A DNA stretch of 64,000 bases from Rhizobium skierniewicense (GCF_014196515.1 NZ_JACIDV010000006.1:62001-126000); one strand, 5' to 3'. Positions 1 through 9,331 are shown, counted from the first letter of the stretch. The notes: generated by a model from the letters alone, not told the origin. Program-made: numbers and translations.

Positions 1-2
1 TC

Positions 3-1082
3 AAAGTCGTCAAATTTGCCACCGATGTCACGGAGCGGGTCCGCGCCGTCGACAGTCTAGCCGATAGCCTGACGGCCCTTGCACACGGCGATCTCACTGC
101 GGTCATCGACAAACCCTTCATTCCCACGCTGGAACGGGTTCGAAAGGACCTGAACAGTTCGCTTTCGAAATTGCAGGATGCGATGCGCAACGTCTCGGAA
201 AGCGCGTCAAGCATCGCTACCGGTTCGCGCGAAGTCAGCGAAGCCTCCGACAATCTGGCCAAGCGAACGGAGCAACAAGCAGCAGCCGTCGAGCAGACGT
301 CAGCCGCGTTGAACGAAATCACCCGCACGGTCGCACAAAACACGACGCGCGCCGAACAGTCGGGAGAGCTTGTCGCAAAGACCAAGGCGGGAGCGGAGCA
401 CTCCGGCGCGGTGGTCACCAAGGCGATCCAGGCCATGGGCCGGATTTCGCAATCATCGAATGAGATTGGCAACATCATCAGTGTTATCGATGACATCGCG
501 TTTCAGACCAACCTTTTGGCATTGAATGCCGGTGTAGAAGCCGCACGTGCGGGCGAAGCTGGCAAAGGCTTTGCAGTCGTTGCACAGGAAGTACGCGAAC
601 TTGCCCAACGATCCGCTCAGGCCGCCAAGGAAATCAAGACACTGATCAACACCTCGTCCGAACAGGTCAAGGAAGGTGTCGATCTGGTTGGAGAGACCGG
701 AAAGGCACTCGACGCCATCGTGACGCAGGTTGGCGAAATCAACGTCAATGTGTCGGCCATTGTCGAGACCGCCCGACAACAGGCAAGCGGTCTCAAGGAA
801 ATCAATCAGGCTGTTGAAGCAATGGACAGCAATACGCAGCAAAATGCAGCGATGGTGGAAGAAACGACGGCGGCAAGTCATAGCCTTGCACATGAAGCCC
901 ATGTTTTGCGAGATTTATTAACACAATTTAGATTTGGGAAACAATATTCTGCTACGAATCATAAAATGAAGCCGGAAGAAAACACTCCGGTTGTTCGTAC
1001 ACCAGGCAGGATGCCAAAATCCGGATACGCGAGCGTCGGTGCGCTTGCACTAGCCCAGAACAAGGATTGGGAAGAATTCTGA
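3..1082 (+). CDS. Methyl-accepting chemotaxis protein, C-terminal part (5' end outside window)
   Basis: The reading frame is open from the first bases, so the gene starts upstream of the window. The visible N-terminus ([16 protein letters not shown]) is the end of a PAS domain, followed by a HAMP-like linker and a complete cytoplasmic signalling domain with the receptor tip motif [18 protein letters not shown] sequence (here [19 protein letters not shown]). No membrane segment is visible. The protein ends in DWEEF, which fits the xWxxF C-terminal pentapeptide by which some receptors tether CheR/CheB. The gene overlaps the following cheW by one base (TGATG), so receptor and coupling protein are probably co-translated. 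It closely resembles the receptor at 1912-3639, which has two PAS domains, so this one probably has a similar soluble PAS-MCP layout. Confidence 0.93.
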   Translation, partial: KVVKFATDVTERVRAVDSLADSLTALAHGDLTAVIDKPFIPTLERVRKDLNSSLSKLQDAMRNVSESASSIATGSREVSEASDNLAKRTEQQAAAVEQTSAALNEITRTVAQNTTRAEQSGELVAKTKAGAEHSGAVVTKAIQAMGRISQSSNEIGNIISVIDDIAFQTNLLALNAGVEAARAGEAGKGFAVVAQEVRELAQRSAQAAKEIKTLINTSSEQVKEGVDLVGETGKALDAIVTQVGEINVNVSAIVETARQQASGLKEINQAVEAMDSNTQQNAAMVEETTAASHSLAHEAHVLRDLLTQFRFGKQYSATNHKMKPEENTPVVRTPGRMPKSGYASVGALALAQNKDWEEF

Positions 1083-1558
1083 TGGTTACGATTAATTCTA
1101 CGAACTTCGGTGGCGATACCCTCGAGATCATCGCGTTTCGTCTGCATGATCAGGAGTTTTGCGTCAAAACAACCACCATCCGAGAAATTCGCGGCTGGGC
1201 CCCATCCACTCCACTCCCGCATGCTCCGAAAGACGTCATCGGTGTGATGAACCTGCGCGGCTCGGTTATTCCGATCATCGACCTCGCCTACAAGCTTGGC
1301 ATGAAGAGCACCGTTGCCAATGAGCGCAGCGCCATCGTCGTTGCAGAAGTTCACAACATGGTCATCGGCATGCTGGTGGACCGCGTTTCAGACATTCTGA
1401 CGATCCCTGCAATCCAGGTACAACCTGTTCCAGAAGTCTCGGCATCTTTCGACAAATCCTTCTCCGAAGGTATCATTGCCAACGAACACGGCATGATCTG
1501 CTTCCTGAACCTCGCCAAGATGTTCAAGGGTGCAGACCTTGAAGATTTGGCAGCCTAA
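1082..1558 (+). CDS. cheW: Chemotaxis coupling protein CheW
   Basis: CheW-family scaffold of about 158 residues that links receptors to the CheA kinase. The sequence shows the CheW fold order: LEIIAFRLHDQEFCVKT at the start, VIGVMNLRGSVIPIIDL in the middle (family hallmark), GMLVDRVSDIL, and a C-terminal ICFLNLAKMF strand. I choose the ATG at 1082 because it overlaps the stop of the preceding receptor (TGATG) and has GGGAAG about 8 bases upstream; a TTG 15 bases earlier is in frame but has no advantage. No cheA, cheY or cheB lies nearby, so this is a coupling protein outside the main che cluster, paired with the adjacent receptors. A rho-independent hairpin follows. Confidence 0.93.
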   Translation: MVTINSTNFGGDTLEIIAFRLHDQEFCVKTTTIREIRGWAPSTPLPHAPKDVIGVMNLRGSVIPIIDLAYKLGMKSTVANERSAIVVAEVHNMVIGMLVDRVSDILTIPAIQVQPVPEVSASFDKSFSEGIIANEHGMICFLNLAKMFKGADLEDLAA

Positions 1559-1595
1559 GGCCACTCGACGCACGCGACATCCGATTGATTTTTTT

Positions 1596-1630
1596 AACAC
1601 GCTGCCCGGATAGCCGGCAGCGTGTTTTCG
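1596..1630 (+). terminator. Rho-independent terminator after cheW
   Basis: An 11-bp perfect inverted repeat (AACACGCTGCC, 9-base loop, GGCAGCGTGTT) is followed by TTCG. It lies 38 bases after the cheW stop and would end the receptor-cheW transcript. Confidence 0.7.
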
Positions 1631-1911
1631 TTTGGCCTCCATCATAAACTTCGAAGAAACCATTTAAAAAAGCGTCATCCATAAAACGATCAAGAACAGA
1701 ACCATCATCAATGCTGCGAGATAGCGTTTTAAACTTAATCACTTCACAAATTACACTTCGGTCCGACATCCCGTCAACTTAGTATTAATATTATTAATGC
1801 CTAATTCAATTATAGAACGAAAAATATCGAATCGACTCGTCCTGCAACAAAAACGCGCGCGACAATGACATCGTCCATTGCTGCGACATTTTCAGTTTAC
1901 TTGGAGATAGC
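1631..1911. other. AT-rich intergenic region before the second receptor
   Basis: About 280 bases without a supportable gene. It is clearly more AT-rich than its surroundings, with a near-palindromic ATTAATATTATTAAT around 1785-1800, and presumably carries the promoter and leader of the receptor starting at 1912. I could not place a convincing sigma28 or sigma70 element. The receptor's ribosome binding site is TTGGAGAT just before its ATG. Confidence 0.5.
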
Positions 1912-3639
1912 ATGCTTTGGCTGGGGAAAAATGCTGACAATAAAAGTGTTCTGGACGCCTTGTCTGCTTCGCAAGCGGTGATTGAATTCGATCTCAAAGG
2001 TAATATTCTGACAGCAAACAAGAATTTTTGCGCCGTGTTGGGATATGATCTTGCCGAAATCATCGGAAAACATCATCGAGTTTTCTGCGATCCGAGTTAT
2101 ACGAACTCGAAAGCCTATTCGGATTTCTGGGCAAGCCTTGGCGCTGGAAAGTACGATGCGCGGGAATACAAACGCCTGCGCAAGGATGGAAGCGAAATCT
2201 GGATCGAAGCATCTTATAATCCGGTCTGCCGAGGCGGTAAGCCTTACAAGGTCGTAAAGATTGCAACCGATATCACGGCAAAAAAACTCAAAGCCGAAGA
2301 AGACGACAACAAGCTGCAAGCGATCTCGCGTTCTCAGGCGGTTATTGAGTTCACACCACACGGTGAAATCATTACCGCCAACGACAATTTCTGTGCCACG
2401 CTGGGTTATGGCCTGAGTGACATCGTTGGCAAGCACCATCGTCTATTCTGCGAGCCGACCTATGCAGCCTCTGCCGATTATGCGAATTTCTGGAAGCGTC
2501 TGGCGGCGGGGGAGTTTATATCAGACGAGTTTGTCCGCTTCGGCAAGAACGGGAAGGAAGTCTGGATACAGGCCGCCTATAATCCGATCGTCGATGGCAA
2601 GGGTCATGTTGTCAAAGTCGTAAAATTCGCGACGGATGTGACGCCGCGCATGAGCGCCATCAGCACGCTGGGCTCCGCCCTTCGCCTACTGGCCAGCGGC
2701 GAACTCCGCCAGAGCCTGAATACCCCTTTCGTACCCAGCATGGAAAAGCTTCGTGCCGATTTCAATGAGGTGATGAAGACACTTCGCTCCACCATGCAGA
2801 CGGTCGCGCACAACTCGGCCACCATTGCGTCCGGCTCGGCTGAAATCCGCGTGGCGGCTGATCAACTCGCGCGCCGCACCGAACAACAGGCTGCATCGCT
2901 GGAGGAAAGCGCCGCCGCGCTGGAAGAAATCACCACCACGGTCAAGGATTCCAGCAGCCGCGCCAGCGAGGCCGGAAGGCTTGTTGCTTCCACCCGAAAG
3001 AGTGCCGAACGCTCCGGTGAAATCGTCCACCGTGCCATCGAGGCCATGGATGAGATATCTCAGTCATCGGGCGAGATCACGAGCATCATCAGCGTGATTG
3101 ACGAGATCGCGTTCCAGACCAACCTTCTGGCATTAAACGCTGGCGTAGAGGCTGCCAGAGCAGGCGAAGCGGGCAAAGGCTTTGCTGTGGTGGCCCAGGA
3201 AGTGCGCGAACTGGCTCAGCGCTCTGCAAGCGCCGCAAAAGCGATCAAGGAACTCATCAGCAAGTCGCGCCAGCACGTCTCGAACGGTGTCGATCTCGTT
3301 GGACAAACGGGCGACGCGCTGAAGCAGATTGCTGAGCAGGTTGGGCAAATCGACCTGAACGTGGTTGCAATCGTCGAGGCATCACGCGAACAGGCCAACG
3401 GTTTGGCCGAAATTAATGACGCTGTAAACCTGATGGATCAGGCGACCCAGAAGAACGCGGCGATGGTCGAAGAAACCACCGCGGCAAGCCATGGACTGGC
3501 ACGCGAGGCCGAAAGCCTGCGAGAATTGCTGACACAGTTTCAGGTGAACGACGGAGCGGTTTCGTTGACGTCACAGCCCAGATATTCGCAAGATCACGAC
3601 GCACCGACACTGCCAAGGACCGCATCGGCCGGCCGTTAG
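1912..3639 (+). CDS. Soluble methyl-accepting chemotaxis protein with two PAS domains
   Basis: A 575-residue chemoreceptor without any transmembrane segment. Two tandem PAS domains (about 15-121 and 137-243) are near copies of each other (SQAVIEF..., GKHHR.FC, YNP...., KVVK.ATD.T), followed by a HAMP-like helical linker (about 246-300) and the MA signalling hairpin whose tip is around 399-437 ([21 protein letters not shown]). PAS domains of this kind often sense redox state or small ligands through heme or FAD, but no cofactor-binding residue can be assigned here. Unlike the receptor at the window start it lacks the WxxF pentapeptide and ends TASAGR. ATG 1912 has GGAGAT upstream. It is a stand-alone gene between two terminators, a likely paralogue of the first receptor by duplication. 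Confidence 0.93.
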   Translation: MLWLGKNADNKSVLDALSASQAVIEFDLKGNILTANKNFCAVLGYDLAEIIGKHHRVFCDPSYTNSKAYSDFWASLGAGKYDAREYKRLRKDGSEIWIEASYNPVCRGGKPYKVVKIATDITAKKLKAEEDDNKLQAISRSQAVIEFTPHGEIITANDNFCATLGYGLSDIVGKHHRLFCEPTYAASADYANFWKRLAAGEFISDEFVRFGKNGKEVWIQAAYNPIVDGKGHVVKVVKFATDVTPRMSAISTLGSALRLLASGELRQSLNTPFVPSMEKLRADFNEVMKTLRSTMQTVAHNSATIASGSAEIRVAADQLARRTEQQAASLEESAAALEEITTTVKDSSSRASEAGRLVASTRKSAERSGEIVHRAIEAMDEISQSSGEITSIISVIDEIAFQTNLLALNAGVEAARAGEAGKGFAVVAQEVRELAQRSASAAKAIKELISKSRQHVSNGVDLVGQTGDALKQIAEQVGQIDLNVVAIVEASREQANGLAEINDAVNLMDQATQKNAAMVEETTAASHGLAREAESLRELLTQFQVNDGAVSLTSQPRYSQDHDAPTLPRTASAGR

Positions 3640-3683
3640 GCCATCCACGAGATCAAAGGATAAAAGACGTCTCTAGCGAATTG

Positions 3684-3711
3684 AAAAAGGCGGCACAGGT
3701 GCCGCCTTTTT
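3684..3711. terminator. Bidirectional rho-independent terminator
   Basis: AAAAAGGCGGCA-CAGG-TGCCGCCTTTTT, a perfect 12-bp stem with A- and T-tracts on both sides, sits between the convergent receptor gene (plus) and transporter gene (minus), and can stop transcription from both directions. Confidence 0.9.
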
Positions 3712-3736
3712 CTTTTCCATTTGGCAAAACAGTCAA

Positions 3737-5392
3737 TCAGGTGAACAGAACGAACGTCTTCTGCAAGGTGATCCAGATACCCCAGACAATCGGAATACCA
3801 ACGACCGCCCAGGCGATGGCCGCCTTGGCGTCGAAGCCACCCTTGCCTATGCCGAAGGAACCTGTTGGGCCACTGGTCGCAGCCGTCGTTTTGGCTTGAA
3901 GTGCCGCCACTTCGTTATCCGACATATACCATTTGTCTTCGAGCGGCTTGACCATGAGGTTGGCAATCAGGCCCAATACCAGCATGCCGGCCAAGATATA
4001 CATCGTAAAGTCATAGACCTGCGCGCGCGGAATGCCCGCAGCGATCTGTGCTTCACGGATGTAGTTGACGACGACAGGACCAATAATGCCAGCCGTTGCC
4101 CATGCCGTCAGAAGACGACCATGGATCGCGCCAACGAACTGGGTGCCGAAGATATCGGCGAGGTAAGCCGGGATGGTCGCAAAGCCACCGCCATACATCG
4201 AGACGATGATGCAGAGCATGCCGACGAAAAGCGCCTTATTGCCGAGGCCAGCCGCCCAAGGCGACGAAGCGTAAAGCACGATACCGAGCGCAAAGAACGT
4301 GAAGTAGGTTGCCTTGCGCCCGATGCGGTCAGACAACGATGCCCAGAAGAAGCGACCCGCAATGTTGAACACGGACAGCAGACCGGTGAAGCCAGCAGCA
4401 ATCGCCGCGATCTGAGCCAGTTGCTCAGGTGTCAGATCAGCAAACTTCACGTCAGGAAGACCGATCAGCGAACCGGCAAAGATTTCCTGTAGCATGGGCG
4501 ACGCCATACCCAGGACGCCGATACCAGCCGATACGTTGAGGCACAGCACCAGCCAGATCATCCAGAACTGCTTGGTCTTGTGAGCATTCTTGAGGTGCAC
4601 GTGGCGGGTTGTGATCATCGAGTTCTTGGCAGCAGGTGCCGTCCAGCCTTCAGGCTTCCAGCCTGCGGGTGGGATTCGGTATCCGAACGCGCCAGCCATC
4701 ATGAAGACGAAATAGATCGCCGCCATGACAAGGAAGGTTTCCCAAACGCCGATGGACGCTTCGGTTCGGAAGTGGCGCATCAGCGCATCCGCAAGCGGAG
4801 CACCGATCATTGCGCCGCCGCCAAAGCCCATGATGGCCATGCCGGTTGCCATGCCACGACGGTCAGGGAACCACTTGATCAGGGTGGACACCGGAGAAAT
4901 ATAGCCAAGGCCAAGGCCGATACCCCCAATGACGCCAGCGCCGAACCACATCAGCCACAATTGGTGCGTCATGATGCCGATGGCAGCAATCGCCATACCG
5001 CCGCACCAGCAGATTGCGGAAACGAAACCGGCCTTGCGCGGGCCCGCCCGTTCCAGCCAGCCACCCCAGATGGCAGCAGAGCAACCGAGAAGAACGAAGA
5101 AGAGTGTGTAGATCCAGCCAAGGTCGCTGACGCGCCAGTCGCAGGTGGTGGTGAACAATGCCGAAGCAAGGTTGAGATCAGGGCAGGCAACTGTCGAGGT
5201 GATGCCGATTGCCTTCGTGAGTGGCAGCCAGAACACCGAGAAGCCGTATGCCATGCCGATGCAAAGATGGATCGCGAGCGCTGCCGGTGGAACCAGCCAG
5301 CGATTGAATCCAGGTTTTGCGATAATTCTTTCGCGGTCCAGAAGACCTGCACCCGCAGCCCCCGGCGCGAATGTCTCGTTCGTCGCAGTCAT
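3737..5392 (-). CDS. OFA-family MFS transporter (oxalate/formate antiporter type)
   Basis: A 551-residue inner-membrane carrier of the major facilitator superfamily, OFA subgroup, whose characterised members exchange or import oxalate, formate and other small carboxylates. Twelve or more hydrophobic segments are visible, starting at WLVPPAALAIHLCIGMAYGFS. The conserved loop after TM2 (GGWLERAGPRKAG), the TM4-5 stretch YISPVSTLIKWFPDRRGMATG and the second-half loop SDRIGRKAT are typical. The C-terminus carries one extra hydrophobic helix (AAIAWAVVGIPIVWGIWI). I choose ATG 5392 because GGAGGG lies 6 bases upstream; an ATG 15 bases earlier would put that site inside the gene. A canonical sigma54 promoter and operator-like palindromes precede it, next to a kinase/sigma54-activator pair. 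The actual substrate is inferred only from family and from fdhD nearby. Confidence 0.88.
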   Translation of the reverse strand: MTATNETFAPGAAGAGLLDRERIIAKPGFNRWLVPPAALAIHLCIGMAYGFSVFWLPLTKAIGITSTVACPDLNLASALFTTTCDWRVSDLGWIYTLFFVLLGCSAAIWGGWLERAGPRKAGFVSAICWCGGMAIAAIGIMTHQLWLMWFGAGVIGGIGLGLGYISPVSTLIKWFPDRRGMATGMAIMGFGGGAMIGAPLADALMRHFRTEASIGVWETFLVMAAIYFVFMMAGAFGYRIPPAGWKPEGWTAPAAKNSMITTRHVHLKNAHKTKQFWMIWLVLCLNVSAGIGVLGMASPMLQEIFAGSLIGLPDVKFADLTPEQLAQIAAIAAGFTGLLSVFNIAGRFFWASLSDRIGRKATYFTFFALGIVLYASSPWAAGLGNKALFVGMLCIIVSMYGGGFATIPAYLADIFGTQFVGAIHGRLLTAWATAGIIGPVVVNYIREAQIAAGIPRAQVYDFTMYILAGMLVLGLIANLMVKPLEDKWYMSDNEVAALQAKTTAATSGPTGSFGIGKGGFDAKAAIAWAVVGIPIVWGIWITLQKTFVLFT

Positions 5393-5599
5393 TGTGTGTC
5401 CCTCCATTCACCACGCGAGGCGTCATGAATTTGGATGTTGCTGTTCGCCTCGGGGTCCGTTGCGTGACCTGCAAGCAAATGCAAGTCCCGCAACGTTCCA
5501 TCCGAAACAATGTCCCAAGCCCACGGACCCAACTGCGCGGGCGGCTCCTTCTTCGGGACGCTCACACGCAACTGGCCTGATGTGTTGCCACACTTGCTC

Positions 5600-5615
5600 A
5601 GCAATTTGCGTGCCA
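5600..5615 (-). promoter_or_regulatory. Sigma54 (RpoN) -24/-12 promoter of the OFA transporter
   Basis: Read on the minus strand the sequence is TGGCACGCAAATTGCT, which matches the sigma54 consensus TGGCACG-N4-TTGCW at every defined position. It would start transcription near 5588, leaving a leader of roughly 195 bases before the transporter ATG. The neighbouring regulator (7771-9156) has the GAFTGA motif needed to activate sigma54 polymerase. Confidence 0.85.
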
Positions 5616-5667
5616 AAAATAAATTGTTTCTTATCAACAGGATGCACAATACGGCACGATTACATGA

Positions 5668-5700
5668 GACAATTTGTCCGGGACATCGCGACAAAATGTC
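5668..5700. promoter_or_regulatory. Tandem palindromic operator-like sites (putative activator UAS)
   Basis: Two perfect GACA-N3-TGTC palindromes, GACAATTTGTC (5668-5678) and GACAAAATGTC (5690-5700), have centres 22 bp apart, two helical turns, so they face the same side of the DNA. A third overlapping palindrome TGTCCGGGACA lies between them. They sit about 85 and 107 bases upstream of the predicted sigma54 start point, the usual place for enhancer sites of NtrC-type activators. Binding by the adjacent response regulator is inferred. Confidence 0.65.
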
Positions 5701-5750
5701 CATATTTCTGCTTGATTTTCGCCGTAATTTCGGAGCGTTGAAAGCACAAG

Positions 5751-7778
5751 CTACCGAACGTCAAGTGCCTGCGGCAACCAGATCGTAAACACGGTCCCGG
5801 AACCAACAGTGCTCCTCACTGTGATCTCCCCGCCCTGTCGCGCGATCAGCATCTGGCTCACCGAAAGCCCAAGGCCCGTACCCTCTTGCTGCTTGGTCGT
5901 GAAAAAGGGATCGAAAATGCGATCCACGACATCCTCGCCAATCCCGACACCTGTATCGGTCACGCTGATGGCCACGCCGCGAGATCCGTGACGCTCCTCA
6001 TCGTGGCTTCCAAGCGTCAACGTGCCACCATGCGGCATCGCGTGAGCGGCGTTGACGATGAGGTTGACCAGAACTTGCTGCAACTCCGTTCGGTTCATCG
6101 CCAGAAGTCCATTCGCCTTGTTGTTTTTGACAACCTCGATCCCGGCACGTGTCAGCACATGCTTGACGAGTGGCATGCAATCGGAAATCACCGTTTCGGG
6201 GTCTTGGCGCTCGATATAGCCAGCAAACTCTTCCGGCCTTGCAAATTGTAGCAGCTTGCCGACGATCCGGCTGATGCGATCCACCTGTTCGTCGATCAGA
6301 TTGAATTCCGTCCTGGCTGCGTCCGCAGTCTTGCCCAGCATGCTCCGGGCGACCTCCAAATTCCCCTGAATGACGGCGATGGGATTGTTGATCTCATGGG
6401 CTACGCCAGCGGTAATTTCGCCAATCGTTGCCAGCTTTTCGGACATGACGAGCTGCTTGGTTGTCGCTTCGAGACGCAGATTGGCAAGTTGAAGTTCCTG
6501 CGTCCTTTCTTCGACACGTGCATTGAGCTCTTCATTCCACGCCCGCAACTCGCCTTCACGCTGCTGAAGACGTTGCAGCAGCCCGTCTAGATGCACTGCG
6601 ACCTGCCCGATCTCATCGCCAGTCGGTGGCAAGCCTGTGCGGGCGCCCAGGTCACCATCATCGACCCTAGAGATGGTCTGGGTCATGCGCTCGAGCGGCT
6701 TGAAGATACTGCGGGCCCATCGCAGGAAAACCGGAATGCTGAGGATCGTAATACCTAAAAACGCAGCAATGACGGAACCGAGCGTTTCATACTTGGCGCG
6801 CGCAAACGGCGCCTCCAGAAAGCCGACATAAAGCATGCCGACGCGTTTTCCATAACTATCGACCAAGGGTTCGTAGGCCGAGATATACCAGTCATTGACG
6901 ACGAAAGCGCTGTCCAGCCAGACCTTACCGGCTCCGAGAACCGTCGCCCGCACCGCCTCAGATACCCGGGTTCCCAAAGCACGCTGGTTCTCGAACAGAC
7001 GCACATTCGTGCTGATGCGCACGTCGTCCAGAAACAGTGTCGCGGTCCCCTGGCTGCCCTCCGGCAGGCTGGCTTGCCGGTAGACAAGCTCATTGATCGT
7101 ATCGATAAAATCGAGGTTCTGGTTGAGCAACCTTCCGCCGACCAGTGCCAGGGCCTGACCACCCGGCAAACGCAAAGGGCTTGCGGCATGGATCATCATT
7201 CCACGTGTTTCGAATATCTGACCCGTCGCTGCGTCTGGTGCTGGCGTGACTCCGATCCGCGCCCGATCCGCCAGACGAGGTGAAAGCCTCGTCAGATCCT
7301 CTTCGGAGAAGACATCCATGGCGTAGGATGCTTTGCCAGACAGCGCAGCGGCCCGAACTGGCCAATCCACGCGTGTCTTTTCCTCATCCGTTCCTGCACT
7401 CGCAGGAAGATCACCGTTGCCATCGACCAGAAACAGAAAATCGAGACCAAGTTTCTGACGGTTTTCCTCCAGAAGCCCGGCAAGGGCCGTTTTATTTCCC
7501 GCCAAAACGATATCCTGAAGCCGCGCGGAACCCGTGATCGCCTCCAACCGCTCGCCCGTATCCTCTAGGATCGTCACGAGATATTGGTGCGCAACGGTCA
7601 GGTCGCTGTTCACCTTGGTGATGAGCAGCGCATCCAGCTTACCGCTCCACCGCACCATGGTCACACCCAAAAGTAGGGGCAGAATGACGAGTGTCGGCAA
7701 CAGCGCGATGGCCAGCAGCCGGAACCGAACCGACTTTAACGCACCAAAAACCCTTGAGTTTTCCGATTTCTCAGCCAT
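5751..7778 (-). CDS. Membrane sensor histidine kinase, Cache-type sensor domain
   Basis: A 675-residue kinase, partner of the overlapping response regulator. TM1 is about residues 18-42, a large periplasmic domain of the Cache type spans about 45-332 (SARLQDIVLAGNKTALAGLL and the LFLVDGNGDL strand), TM2 is about 333-354, then HAMP, a coiled coil, and the DHp helix with phospho-acceptor His461 in GVAHEINNP. The ATPase has the N box (NLIVNAAHAMP), G1 (DTGVGIG), F box (FDPFFTTK) and G2 (GTGLGLS). The arrangement resembles DctB-like C4-dicarboxylate sensors, but the ligand is unknown. I choose ATG 7778 because it overlaps the end of the regulator gene by 8 bases, suggesting translational coupling; an earlier in-frame start would run further into that gene. 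Confidence 0.92.
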   Translation of the reverse strand: MAEKSENSRVFGALKSVRFRLLAIALLPTLVILPLLLGVTMVRWSGKLDALLITKVNSDLTVAHQYLVTILEDTGERLEAITGSARLQDIVLAGNKTALAGLLEENRQKLGLDFLFLVDGNGDLPASAGTDEEKTRVDWPVRAAALSGKASYAMDVFSEEDLTRLSPRLADRARIGVTPAPDAATGQIFETRGMMIHAASPLRLPGGQALALVGGRLLNQNLDFIDTINELVYRQASLPEGSQGTATLFLDDVRISTNVRLFENQRALGTRVSEAVRATVLGAGKVWLDSAFVVNDWYISAYEPLVDSYGKRVGMLYVGFLEAPFARAKYETLGSVIAAFLGITILSIPVFLRWARSIFKPLERMTQTISRVDDGDLGARTGLPPTGDEIGQVAVHLDGLLQRLQQREGELRAWNEELNARVEERTQELQLANLRLEATTKQLVMSEKLATIGEITAGVAHEINNPIAVIQGNLEVARSMLGKTADAARTEFNLIDEQVDRISRIVGKLLQFARPEEFAGYIERQDPETVISDCMPLVKHVLTRAGIEVVKNNKANGLLAMNRTELQQVLVNLIVNAAHAMPHGGTLTLGSHDEERHGSRGVAISVTDTGVGIGEDVVDRIFDPFFTTKQQEGTGLGLSVSQMLIARQGGEITVRSTVGSGTVFTIWLPQALDVR

Positions 7779-9156
7779 GCCAGGACGACATCTTGCGATC
7801 GATCGTTTTTCGGGAAATGCCAAGACGGCGCGATGCCTCGTCCCTGTTTCCTGAAACGTCACTCAGAACCGCCAGAATATGCCGCCTCTCGACCTCTTCC
7901 AAGGTGCCAGCAGCGACTGCGACCGGAGCACCTCCGCGCAAATCCAGCGGGAAACGCCCGAGGATGAGGCTACGCTCAACAAAGTTTCGAAGTTCGCGGA
8001 CATTTCCCGGCCAGCGATAAGCCAACAGCATCGTGCGTACGGCATCATCAATGGCGACCGGCGGCATACCAAGCTGCTGCGAAAGCTTGTGCATGAAAAG
8101 CTCCGTCAATTCCACCACATCGCGCTCACGGTCCCTGAGTGGCGCAAGATAGATCTCCATGACGTTGATCCGGTAAAACAGATCGGCGCGGAAACGCCCC
8201 TTTTCCACATCAGCAGCCAGATCGGCATTGGTAGCGAATATGAACCGGATGTCGATGGGCACCTCCCGCTCTGCACCCACCGGGCGCACCTTCCGGTCCT
8301 CGATCACGCGCAGCAACTTGCTTTGCAAGGCAACCGGCATCTCACCGATCTCATCCAGAAACAGCGTTCCGCCCTGTGCGTGCAGGAACAAGCCTTCGCG
8401 ACGGCTCTCCGCTCCTGTAAAGGCGCCCTTCACATGGCCGAACAGTTCGGTTTCCAGCATATCTGCCGGAATGGCCGCGCAGTTGATCGGCACGAAGGGT
8501 TTTCCGGCGCGATCCGACAATTCGTGGATGGAATGCGCCAGAACTTCCTTACCCGTACCGGACTCACCCGTCAGCAAAACGGAGGTCGGAAGCGGTGCGA
8601 CGCGGCTGATCATGTCGCGTGTCTGCTGGATCGTTGCTGAGCTACCCACCAGGCGGTCACGCAGAAACAAGTGATCTGAAGCCTTTTTCAGCTGATATTT
8701 CAAAGCAGAGTTTTCTCGCCGCAGATTGGATCGGTCGAGCGCCCGCGATATGGCATTCAATATCTGATTGGACCGAAACGGCTTCAGGACGAAATCAGCA
8801 GCACCTGCGCGTATCGCCTGAATGGCCGTATCAAGATCGGCATAGGCCGTCATCAGGATGGCATCCGCGTAAAAGCCGATTGCACGCTGGTCGGCCAGCC
8901 ATTCCAGCCCCGTTTTCTTCGGCATGATGTTGTCGAGGATGACGATATCGAAGTGGCGTTCATCCAGCTTCTTCGTCGCCTGTGCCGTATCACCCGCCTC
9001 ATCAACATAGGCGCAACGGGTCTCCAGCGTCCTCATCAGAAAGTTGCGCATGCCAGGTTCATCATCGACAATGAGAATGGACGCCTTTGCAAGCCAGGGG
9101 CCAAAATCGGTTTCCACCGCCGCCGGTCGCGTTTTTGAGATCAGGTCATGCTGCAT
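7771..9156 (-). CDS. Sigma54-dependent response regulator (NtrC/DctD family)
   Basis: A 461-residue enhancer-binding protein. The receiver domain (about 25-140) has acidic residues Asp31/Asp32, phospho-acceptor Asp75 in ILDNIMP, and Lys in VLKPF. The AAA+ domain has Walker A GESGTGKE (197-204), the sigma54-contacting GAFTGA loop (244-249), and Walker B TLFLDEIGEM (about 265-274). A Fis-type helix-turn-helix lies at the C-terminus (GNRDEASRRLGISRKTIDRKM). ATG 9156 is preferred because CGGAGAG lies 7 bases upstream; an earlier start lacks this. The gene precedes and overlaps its kinase. The likely target is the sigma54 promoter in front of the OFA transporter just downstream. The paired palindromes there are the best candidate binding sites. 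Confidence 0.93.
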   Translation of the reverse strand: MQHDLISKTRPAAVETDFGPWLAKASILIVDDEPGMRNFLMRTLETRCAYVDEAGDTAQATKKLDERHFDIVILDNIMPKKTGLEWLADQRAIGFYADAILMTAYADLDTAIQAIRAGAADFVLKPFRSNQILNAISRALDRSNLRRENSALKYQLKKASDHLFLRDRLVGSSATIQQTRDMISRVAPLPTSVLLTGESGTGKEVLAHSIHELSDRAGKPFVPINCAAIPADMLETELFGHVKGAFTGAESRREGLFLHAQGGTLFLDEIGEMPVALQSKLLRVIEDRKVRPVGAEREVPIDIRFIFATNADLAADVEKGRFRADLFYRINVMEIYLAPLRDRERDVVELTELFMHKLSQQLGMPPVAIDDAVRTMLLAYRWPGNVRELRNFVERSLILGRFPLDLRGGAPVAVAAGTLEEVERRHILAVLSDVSGNRDEASRRLGISRKTIDRKMSSWHG

Positions 9157-9331
9157 AGTGCTCTCCGGGTGCCGCCATCGCAAAACGGTCCGTCAGATGT
9201 GTGCATGGAGATTGCAGCGTTGCAGCGTGACGTCGCCGACCGCGCCACATCAGGGCAATGGTGTATGGACGAATATCAAAGCTGCAACGGAAAGCAAAAC
9301 GAATGATGCCATCAAGAGCACAATTCGGTTT

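Noticed and set aside
4580..5428. 282-codon plus-strand frame opposite the OFA transporter
   Set aside because: Shadow frame; composition (Arg, Cys, His rich) is non-protein-like and the minus-strand gene is a firm family match.
9212..9227. Tandem repeat TTGCAGCG x2 upstream of the response regulator
   Set aside because: Only two copies with no second site nearby; too little to call an operator, though it lies in the likely promoter region.
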